Below are positions 55,706 through 64,000 of a stretch of 64,000 nt of DNA, piece by piece. The notes under the pieces were generated by a model. That model had not been told where the DNA came from. It saw only the letters and a program-made list of their open reading frames with translations, and did no database searches. The DNA is from Procambarus clarkii (lineage: Eukaryota; Arthropoda; Malacostraca; Decapoda; Cambaridae). A program made the position numbers and the translations under genes. The number at the start of each line of letters is the position of its first letter. Within the stretch, counting starts at the first letter, position 1. The stretch spans positions 36,232,185 through 36,296,184 of the forward strand of contig NC_091188.1 in NCBI RefSeq assembly GCF_040958095.1, in the 5' to 3' direction.

Positions 55706-56326
55706 ATCGGTCAGTAAAAATGGTACTTAACCAACACAGGTCTGGCCCTATGTACAAGTTAACTAAGAAATTTTTGGATCCATATAAGGTAATCGAGCTT
55801 ATTAAAGGTATCAAGTACAGCTTAAGATTTTGTTAACAGGAGAGTATATAAATGAACATTTAGACCATATGAAGTTAGCTAAAATGACTGTTGACGAGAC
55901 TGATGAAGAAGATGACAATGAACTTACCCAAACAAATTCACCTATTGGGACACCACCTTCTGTGGTTGACAGACCACTTGATGTACAGCAACCCCATACT
56001 AGCACCTATAATCTTAGATCTAGACCTCTCGTTTCAACCGTACACTCACCCGATGTCCATTGGCTAGATGTTAACGAGGTTATCTCTCAAGATGATAGTT
56101 TGTCACATGCAGTTTCATCTGTTCCTGACCTTCAGTCAGAGCCAGAGTTGTATAGTGCTCTGGATGAGCTAGGTGTAGATATCCGCAGAATTTATAATTA
56201 AGTCACTGCAGTTATTCTGTTTTGTTTTGCAAAATTCATTTGCAGTATTTCTACCACATGTGTCTTATTATTACCATTATATATATAGTATAATGAAGTT
56301 TTTTCTCAACTATATTTTGTGTTATA
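55706..56326 (+). pseudogene. Ty3/gypsy integrase C-terminal tail
   Basis: From about 55735 the plus strand reads GPMYKLTKKFLDPYKVIELI and KGIKYSLRF. One base out of register follow TGEYINEHLDHMKLAKMTVD and an acidic, Ser/Pro-rich tail that ends RRIYN at 56201. The 'GPYKVIEL' and 'HxDHMK' elements are those of the C-terminal domain of gypsy-type pol proteins, where integrase ends. The catalytic core is absent. The frame break near 55828 makes it a pseudogene. Whether 56202-56326 includes the element's 3' end was not resolved; no LTR was recognised. Confidence 0.72.
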
Positions 56327-56483
56327 AACAAATCCACAAGGGCCGTGACGAGGATTCGAACCTGCATCCGGGAGCATCCCAGACACTGCCTTAATCGACT
56401 GAGCTATTCAGTCGATTAAGGCAGTGTCTGGGATGCTCCAGGACGCAGGTTCGAATCCTCGTCACGGCCCTTGTGGATTTGTT
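56327..56483. repeat. Head-to-head palindrome of tRNA-like SINE sequence
   Basis: Arms of 74 bp, 56327-56400 and 56410-56483, with about two mismatches and a 9-bp centre (GAGCTATTC). The right arm includes GTCGATTAAGGC and the B box GGTTCGAATCC, then GTCACGGCCC and TTGTGGATTTG. The same tRNA-like sequence occurs at 10073-10145. Confidence 0.92.
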
Positions 56484-57407
56484 CATTTGATGCATCACGA
56501 TAGTGTGATCTCTGTGTTTGTGTTATCAATTAGATCCCATTGTTAAGTCTACTGCCATTTGTATTTTTTTACAGTGCTTGTCATAAAGAGTTCATTAATG
56601 TTCTAGCAATCACACTGAGGCCTGTGAATCCTGACTGCTATCATTCAGATGTTAAGTCTTTTTGATCCAGGTCTTGTATATAGCTTGTAAATATATTGTA
56701 AATATATTGTACATTAAAAAAAATCCTCATTATCTAATCTTAAAATTCATTTGTGGTTGTTAGGTCAGAACTTTTGCTCCATTAATGTAAATAATTGTCT
56801 TTAATTTTGTGTTGTTTCCAAGCAAATGCCATTTAACACATGTTAATAATTTTGTTTAGGCAATACCTCTAGTTGTATTGTTCATATCTGATAATTAGAC
56901 ATGTATATGTTCTTAATGCTCTAGTTTAATTAAAGCATTGTTACCATGATTTTTTACACCTGATCTTCTTTAAATGTTTATTATGAAAATTTCACATGTA
57001 AGCAATTATTGAATGCCACCGAGGTCCTTTCAGTATCATGGTAACTAACTATATAGCTAGCCAGAGCTTGTCGACTTGGTAGCGTGTCCGAGCGGTGTTA
57101 ATACTCAAATTGTATGACGGTTGAAACATAACCAATCACAGGCGAGTAGGCCTCTGACGTCATGCCAGACAGAGCGGCACCAGCCGTGCTCCCAGCAGGC
57201 CTCAGTATTCTCACAGACCCAGAGCAGGTTGGACCTCGGCTGGCCAGTTATACACCTTGTTGCCTCACTCCTGGGCAGGTCGAGACAGCTAGGCGCGTCT
57301 CCTTGCACCCGTTGCCTCTATTCACCTAGCAATAATTAGGAACTTGGTTGTTAGTCGACCATTGTGGGTTGCTTTCTGAGGAATGGTCAAATACCGTTCA
57401 TATTAGG
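56484..57407. other. Unassigned region
   Basis: About 920 bp, AT-rich to 57050 and GC-richer after. A short tandem of GTAAATATATT is at about 56689. TAGCGTGTCCGAGCGG (57081) looks tRNA-like (A-box-like) but no B box was found nearby. No gene supported. Confidence 0.45.
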
Positions 57408-57655
57408 AAGCTGGTCGGCCGAGCGGACAGATCACTGGACTTGTGATCCTGTGGTCCCGGGTTCGATCCCGGGCGCCGGCGAGAAACAATGGGCAGAGTT
57501 TCTTTCACCCTATGCCCCTGTTACCTAGCAGTAAAATAGGTACCTGGGTGTTAGCCAGCTGTCACGGGCTGCTTCCTGGGAGTGGAAGCCTGGTCGAGGA
57601 CCGGGCCGCGGGGACACTAAAAAGCCCCAAAATCATCTCAAGATAACTCAATAAA
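57408..57655 (+). mobile_element. tRNA-derived SINE (GGCCGAG head)
   Basis: Best copy of the family at 2190. Head CTGGTCGGCCGAGCGGACAG (A box), GGTTCGATCCC (B box) with a perfect five-base-pair T-stem (CCGGG/CCCGG). Body TTTCTTTCACCC, TTACCTAGCAGTAAAATAGG, TGCTTCCTGGGAG and end ATCATCTCAAGATAACTC. Lies at the left edge of the forward minisatellite. Confidence 0.9.
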
Positions 57656-57711
57656 ACTACTGAAGTGTCTGCTGTGTATAACTACAACTAACATACATCC
57701 AAGAAGGCAAC

Positions 57712-58878
57712 GAATACCATCATCATCACCACATTACTCTACTACCAACATCATAACAACATTACTCCACTACCGTCATTGCCATCACCACATTACTCCA
57801 TTTCCTCCATCATCGCCACATTACTCCATTTCCTCCATCATTGTCACATTACTCAACTCCCATCATCATCATTACATTTCTACAATCTCATCATCATCAC
57901 CACATTAATCCACTCGCAAGATCCTCACCACATTTCTCCACTACAATAATTATCATCACTACATCACTACATTACACCATTCCCATTATCATCACATTTC
58001 TTCACTCCTACTAACATCACCCCTTTAATAATCTCCCATCATCATCACCACATTATTAAACACCCATCATCATCCTCACCACATTACTTCACTTCGATCA
58101 TCATCACCACATTACTACACTCCCAACATCATCACCATCATTATCATCATCATCATCATCACAACTTTACTTCACTCTCTTCATCATCAAAATATTACTT
58201 CACTCTTATCATCATAACATCATTGCTACACTTCCATCATCATCAAAACATTACTATACTCCCATCATCATCACAACAATATTCCACACCCATCATCATC
58301 ATCACATTACTCCACTCCCATCATTACAACCAAATTATTACACTCCCATCATCATCACCAGTTTACTACACTCCCATCATCATCATCATCAACACATTAC
58401 TCCACCCCTAACACCATCACTATGGCTACTAGACATCGAATATCATCACCACATTACTACACTCCTAACATCATCACCATGACTACTACCCTCCGAACAT
58501 CATCACCGCATCTCTACACTCCCAACATCATCACCACATTACTACAATCCTAGCATCATCACCACATTACTTTAATGTCAGCATCATCACCCCATTACTA
58601 CTCACACATCATCACCACCACATTACTACACTCCCAACATCATCACTATGACTGCTACTCTCCGAACATCACCACATTATTGCACTCCCAAAATAATTAC
58701 GATATTTCTACCCTCCCATCAACATCATTACGACTAATGCACTCCCGACATCCTCACTCACGACTATTACACTCCCATCATCATCACCAAGTTACTACAC
58801 TCCCAACAACATCATCACATTTCTACACTCCTATCATCATCACCACATTACTACACTCCTATCATCATCACCACATTG
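57712..58878 (+). repeat. Minisatellite array, forward, block 4
   Basis: Same unit as blocks 1-3 and again in forward orientation, with imperfect spacing and AACATCATCACC variants. Confidence 0.92.
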
Positions 58879-59185
58879 TGGGGCCTCGTAGCCTGGTGGA
58901 TAGCGCGCAGGACTCGTAATTCTGTGGCGCGGGTTCGATTCCCGCACGAGGCAGAAACAAATGGGGAAAGTTTCTTTCACCCTAAGTGCCCCTGTTACCT
59001 AGCAGTAAATAGGTACCTGGGAGTTAGTCAGCAGTCACGGGCTGCTTCCTGGGGTGTGTGTGTGTGTGTGTGTGGTGTGGAGAGAGAGAGAGAAAAAAAA
59101 AAGTAGTTAGTAAACAGTTGATTGACAGTTGAGAGGCGGGCCGAAAGAGCAAAGCTCAACCCCCGTAAAAACACAACTAGTAAAC
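58879..59185 (+). mobile_element. SINE with intact tRNA-Thr(CGU)-like head and LINE 3' tail
   Basis: The head 58883-58953 folds as a tRNA: GCCTCGT/ACGAGGC acceptor (7 perfect pairs), anticodon arm CAGGA-CTCGTAA-TTCTG giving anticodon CGT, and T-arm GCGGG-TTCGATT-CCCGC. The body is that of the SINEs at 2190 and 57408. The tail (59114-59170, AGTTGATTGACAGTTGAGAG and AAGCTCAACCCCCG) matches the 3' end of the LINE at 6464. A TG/GA run joins body and tail. Probably not a functional tRNA gene, being fused to SINE body and lacking a T run. Confidence 0.88.
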
Positions 59186-59976
59186 ACATTACTACACTCC
59201 TATCATCATCACCACATTACTACACTCCTATCATCATCACCACATTACTACACTCCTATCATCATCACCACATTACTACACTCCTATCATCATCACCACA
59301 TTACTACACTCCTATCATCATCACCACATTACTACACTCCTATCATCATCACCACAATACTACTCTCCCAGCATCACCACCACATTACTACACTCCTAAC
59401 ATCATCACCATCATTAAAACCATCATCACCAGATTACGACACTCCCATCATCATCACATTACTTCACTCCCACTATCATCTCAACATAAATTCACTCACA
59501 TCTTCATCATCACCACATTACTACACTCTCATCATCATCACTACATTACTTCATTCCCATCATCATCACCCCCATTCCGCCACCCCCACAATCACCACCC
59601 CTTTAATAAACTCCCATCATCATCATCATCATCATCATCATTACGAAACTCCACTCCCATCATCATCATCACCACAATACTCTACGCCGATCTTTATCAT
59701 CACATTATTACACTCCCATCATCATCACGACATTACTCCACTCTCAAGATCCTCATCACATTATTCCACTCCCATCATCATCACCACATTCCTCCACTCC
59801 CACAATCACCACCACTTTAATATACTCCCATCATCATCACTACAATACATCACTCCTATCATCAACACCACAATACTTCACTCCCTACATCATCACCTCA
59901 TTACTCCACTCCCATCTTTATCATCTCATTATTATATTCCCATCGACATCACCACATTATAACACTCCCATCAACA
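59186..59976 (+). repeat. Minisatellite array, forward, block 5
   Basis: Includes six nearly perfect units of CATTACTACACTCC with TATCATCATCACCA at 59188-59355. Confidence 0.92.
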
Positions 59977-60070
59977 TCAGGCTGCTACGGGCTGCTTCCT
60001 GGGGGGAGTGGAAGGGTTATAACAAACATATGTTATATGAAGTTATCAGACGATAACTTCAAGAGAAACT
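59977..60070 (+). mobile_element. SINE body fragment
   Basis: CTACGGGCTGCTTCCTGGGG and GAGTGGAAG match the last part of the SINE body at 57560-57590, without head or tail. It is followed by GAAGTTATCAGACGATAACTTC, a 9-bp inverted repeat. Confidence 0.7.
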
Positions 60071-60240
60071 CTTCGAACATCATCACAACATTACTTCACT
60101 CCTAACATCATCACCACATTACAACATTCCCAACAATATCATCACGAATAATGCACTATAAACATCATCACCACGACTACTACACTCCTATCATCATCAC
60201 AACATTATTTCACTCCTAACATCATCACCACATTTGCACA
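60071..60240 (+). repeat. Minisatellite array, forward, block 6
   Basis: Short run of the same unit between the SINE fragment and the dispersed segment. Confidence 0.88.
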
Positions 60241-60440
60241 GATACGAACCCATTAAGATTTCAACTTAGATTCAACAGAGCAGAGGAACTGTTTAAACAC
60301 TTGGGATAAAATCTTACTGGAGCGACCATACGAGTAATAAATACTCATACTCCGCCCAAGTTAAACAGAAACAAGCAACACTTAGTGGGCCAGCCAGAGG
60401 CTTAGGGCCCGCGCAGGAATATCCCTGCAAAAAAAAAATT
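60241..60440 (+). repeat. Unclassified dispersed segment, second long copy
   Basis: Matches 3800-3984 (ATTTCAACTTAGATTCAACA, CTCATACTCCGCCCAAG, GTGGGCCAGCCAGAGG). Its final 57 bp and the minisatellite that follows match the start of the window. Confidence 0.82.
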
Positions 60441-61838
60441 ACCACATTACCTCACTCCCAATATCATCACCATCATTATCACTATCATCACCACATTACT
60501 ACACTCACATCATCATCACAACGTTACTCCACTCTCATCATCATCATCACCTCATTACTAAACTCCAATCATCCTCACCACATTACAACACTCCTATCAT
60601 CATCATCATCATCATCATGACCTTACTTCACTCCTAACGTCATCACCACATTACTACACTCCCAACATCATCACCATCATAACCACCATATTACTACACT
60701 CTCATCATCATCATCATAACATTACTCAACCTCCATTATCATCACAACATTACTACACTCCCATCATCATCAACACATTATTTAACTCCCATCATCATAA
60801 CCTAATCAGTACAATCCCATAATGATTACCACACTACTACACTCCCACAATCATCACCACATTACTACAAATCCATCATCATCACAACATTACTTCACTC
60901 CCATCATCATTTTAACAATACTCCAGTCTCATCATCATCCCCACATTACATCACTATCATCATTATCATAACATTATTACATTCCCATCATCATCACTAC
61001 ATTGCTCCACTCCCAGCATCACCACGCCTTTACGACATCATCATCACTATTACTACTACACTCCCAACATCATCACCAAATTACTACACTCCCAACATCA
61101 TCACCACATTACTACACTCCTAACATCATCACCACATTACTACACTCCCAACATCATCACCACATTACTACACTCCCAACATCATCACCACATTACTACA
61201 CTCCCAACATCATCACCACATTACTACACTCCCAACATCATCACCACATTACTACACTTCTAACATCATCACCACATTACTACACTTCTAACATCATCAC
61301 CACATTACTACACTCCCAACATCATCACCACATTACTACACTTCTAACAACATCACCACATTACTACACTCCCAACATCATCACCACATTACTACACTTC
61401 TAACATCATCACCACATTACTGCACTTCTAACATCATCACCACATTACAGCACTTCTAACATCATCACCGTGATTATCACCATAATCACCAAATTATTAC
61501 ACTCCCATCAACATTATTATCACATTACTCTACTCACAACTTCATCATCACATTACTACGCAACAACATCATCCCCACATTACTAAACTCCCATCATCAT
61601 CACCACATTACATCACTCCCATCGTCATAACCACATTATTTCAGTCCCATCATCATCCACACCACAATACTCCTCTTCGATCATCATCACCACATTACTA
61701 CGCTCCCATCATCATCCCCACATTACATCACTCCCTTCCACATCACAACATTACTTCACTCCCATCATTATCGCCAAATTACTACACTCTCATCATCACA
61801 ACATTACTACACTGCCATCATCATCATCACAACATTAC
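60441..61838 (+). repeat. Minisatellite array, duplicate of bases 57-1446
   Basis: Not only the unit but also the order of variant units is shared with 57-1446 (for example AACGTCATCACC, CCATAATGATTACCAC, ACGACATCATCATCACTATT, CAACAACATCATCCCC), so this is a segmental duplication. It breaks off where the BEL-like element begins. Confidence 0.92.
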
Positions 61839-63651
61839 TGTGGGAACCGACCTGTGAGATTTATATTTATTTAATTTATATGAATTTATATAGAATTTAT
61901 ATTTACGTTAATTTATATACTTCGATAGCAATTTGTATGATAATGAGTGGACTGTATTTCTGCAATAATCTCAATCTCACAAATCGATCCTCTACACATT
62001 AGGGGGGTTTATTAAATTAATATATATGCAGCCAATCAAACTACAGTATTAACTACATACATTGAAAAGGTTCCTTATCTTATAGTACAGCAGGTTAGTC
62101 CACCAGGTATAACTAGGGTGTAGACACCAAATTATCCTCTTTGAGGTAGCTTCCATATCACCCAGTAACTGGTGCACAAATCCTTCCTCGTCTTGACCTG
62201 CCAAAAGTGCGCTAGCTGTGAAGCCAGAATCCTATATATGACAAGCTATATCAGAGAAAACACTATACAGTACATGGAACATGAAGACCTGGCTTAATTA
62301 CCTTTAGTTTGAGGCGATTTCGCGATCTAACCGGGTCACCCTATATCCTGACATTAATGGCCATAAATGAATGATAAACGGGTTTCGGATAGACACTTAA
62401 CTTGAAAATTTGTAGACAGCGTGTTGACAATTGTACACCTTTGGTTTCCATAACACTACGTCCAAGTAAATTTAACAGGAGCCGAATTTGCTCCCGTGTG
62501 AGCCTCTGGTCTCGTATAAAACAATGGCTGTTTAACACTCCATACTATTGACGTTACTGGCCGACATTGTCCAGATATGATAGGAGCTAAATTTGCTCCA
62601 CACGTCTCGGAGGTGACACAACAATGGCTGCCTCCTTCCTCCCTCTGACGCCTGGCTTACATTGTCCACATTTCAGAAAGTGATAGAAGGGTCACATTTA
62701 CTCTACTTTAATATTGATAATTAAGTTAATTTATATAAGATGTTTTATGATGGTAAAGTCCAAAGACTAATGTATTTAAGAATAATTCCCAGCAGAATAG
62801 CTGGTGAATTATAATAGTATGTGGTGATGATATCCCGTTTTCTTTAGACGGTAATTCCACTACAAGTTACGTTTTCTATGGGTAACTTGTTTATACAACA
62901 CAGCTCTTATCTGTCTGTATGATATTATTATTAAATGGTGTCGGATTTTCCGACATAATTCCCTAGGGGCTGCTCACGGGTCGAAGTCCTATTTAGAACA
63001 GACGAACACCGATACTCCTCCTTCGAATTATTAGATTAATTTGATGTTAGTAGTTAGTAATCACACATTTGTGTGTCTGTTCGTACAGGACGGATGTCCC
63101 GTACTAGAGTTGCAGGGGTTAGAAGTCTAATGCGATTTCATTTCCCTGTCAACTCTTGAAAGGCTAATATTCAAGCCTTAATACATATTATTTAACCCAG
63201 AAGACTGAATGTGATCAAGTACTACAGTCAAGTATGATTCAGGGACTGCAATGAGATCAGTGACATCAGATATAACTTGAAGTTTGTTCAGGTAACTGGT
63301 CACTGATATATAAACACTGAGGCCCATGGAATACATCTTGATTAAATAATAAATGTATCAAATCAGTCATCAGATTTATTAGGGTTTAATTTAGTTAATT
63401 GATTCAGAAGATTGAATAGCTCATCATTAAAGTAAAGTATGGTTCTGAGACTGCAGTGGGTTCAGTGACATTGGTCGCAGTGACTTGTAGCTGTTTTAGG
63501 CTACTGTTCACTGATTTGCCACTGAGGCCTCATGAACTCATCTCCAGCTTCAAATGATGATACTAACATCAACCTCTGTTGGTATAGTCAGCTGTAATCT
63601 CCTTAGTATAATGCTACTGGAGAAATATAATCAGCTGACAAATTTAGATTT
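61839..63651 (-). mobile_element. 3' non-coding part and LTR of a BEL/Pao-like element
   Basis: Minus-strand element entering from beyond the window. Its end on the plus strand is TGTGGGAACC (61839), giving a minus-strand ...CCCACA LTR end, next to minisatellite. The LTR start was not placed because the partner LTR is outside the window. Two degenerate direct copies of about 140 bp occur at 63187-63330 and 63398-63535. No open frame of note. Confidence 0.6.
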
Positions 63652-64000
63652 CTATTGGTATTGTTTATCTGCAGGCATAGGTCTCCTCAGGCTTGATACT
63701 GGACCTGAGAGTAATTTACCTCCTGCAGACTTTAACATGGTTATGCCCTGATATTTAGTAGGGCTACCGATGAATCGATGGTAGTAGTCTGCCCCGACAA
63801 GGACAGCCATTTGGCATTTGATTTGCTCAAATTTACCTGCAGCTGCTTGATAATAGCTTTCCAGGTCAGCATAATCAACTTGAGATTGTTGTGACAAATC
63901 TTCACATTTCTTGATCTGTCTTGTTAAGTGGCCTTTAAGACCTGCAAGGGTTCTTTTCATTCTCCCTGCATTATCCATACTGGCTCGTTGGTGAAGCCTT
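63652..64000 (-). CDS. BEL/Pao-like gag-protease fusion, partial
   Basis: Minus-strand frame open at the window edge, at least 108 residues from the Met at 63978. The N-terminal part (RTLAGLKGHLTRQIKKCED, then a charged helix with QVDYADLESYYQ) resembles the start of BEL/Pao gag. It is followed at once by VLVGADYYHRFIGSPTK and KLLSGPV, the 'LIGxDYYxxF...GWxLSGPV' signature that lies just after the protease in BEL/Pao polyproteins. Several hundred residues normally separate the two, so an internal deletion has joined gag to the protease end. It ends at 63652 with no reverse transcriptase, and so is a non-autonomous or dead copy. Confidence 0.7.
   Translation of the reverse strand, partial: RLHQRASMDNAGRMKRTLAGLKGHLTRQIKKCEDLSQQSQVDYADLESYYQAAAGKFEQIKCQMAVLVGADYYHRFIGSPTKYQGITMLKSAGGKLLSGPVSSLRRPMPADKQYQ

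Noticed and set aside
58883..58953. A genuine tRNA-Thr gene
   Set aside because: It folds well, but is fused to a SINE body and tail, lies in minisatellite and has no T-run terminator immediately after.
60038..60059. loxP-like inverted repeat GAAGTTATC...GATAACTTC
   Set aside because: Arms are only 9 bp with a 4-bp spacer and no recombinase; it lies beside SINE-tail-like sequence containing similar motifs.

Overview
This window is eukaryotic repeat-dominated DNA, almost certainly from a decapod crustacean and probably a crayfish. The evidence is tRNA-derived SINEs with several different heads, CR1/jockey-like LINEs, a Penelope-like element, Ty3/gypsy and BEL/Pao LTR elements, long (TG)n and (TA)n runs and several satellites. 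The Procambarus-like assignment rests on my recollection of repeat flavour and was not checked by a search. There is no bacterial-style operon, CRISPR array or convincing intact multi-exon host gene. The only host-gene candidates are a small coiled-coil ORF with a textbook splice acceptor and poly(A) signal (5860-6420) and a decayed C2H2 zinc-finger array (10477-10953, minus).

Layout. 1-5813: minisatellite with a period of about 25 bp (CACATTACTACACTCCC with ATCATC runs), broken by one SINE and an unclassified 200-bp dispersed segment. 5860-6420: coiled-coil ORF. 6464-9866: two minus-strand LINE copies around a 150-bp (TG)n run, one carrying a SINE insertion. 9964-11468: SINE pair, palindrome and zinc-finger relic. 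11469-18008: minus-strand Ty3/gypsy-like element with 1251-bp LTRs, coding only gag and protease. 19764-21418: minus-strand solo LTR with 5-bp target duplication GTGAA. 21500-26280: a roughly 180-bp satellite interrupted by a nearly intact LINE (family A). 27366-28124: 77-bp foldback arms. 28255-30300: LINE relics. 30687-42539: two almost identical gag-protease proviruses in tandem sharing a middle LTR, with one 5-bp target duplication (CTTGC) around the whole array, inserted in a LINE reverse-transcriptase fragment. 42958-44451: LINE A 3' end, then a Penelope-like GIY-YIG end with a hammerhead-like fold. 44452-51798: a 260-bp satellite, itself a tandemly amplified tRNA-like SINE, bounded by (TA)n on both sides, with an orientation switch and an 8-unit higher-order repeat. 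51799-61838: LINE A 5' fragment, the same minisatellite in reverse then forward orientation, a solo LTR, a gypsy integrase tail, and SINEs. 61839-64000: 3' part of a BEL/Pao-like element on the minus strand, running off the window.

How the parts relate. Two SINE families carry 3' tails matching the 3' ends of two LINEs in this window, as expected if those LINEs mobilise them. SINEs with different tRNA heads share one central body. The LTR elements keep gag, a CCHC knuckle and protease but lack reverse transcriptase and integrase, so they look like non-autonomous gag-bearing derivatives. A stub of RNase H just before the polypurine tract suggests the parent had RNase H at the end of pol. The most unusual structures are the tandem provirus, the SINE-derived satellite with higher-order repeats, and the hammerhead-like motif.
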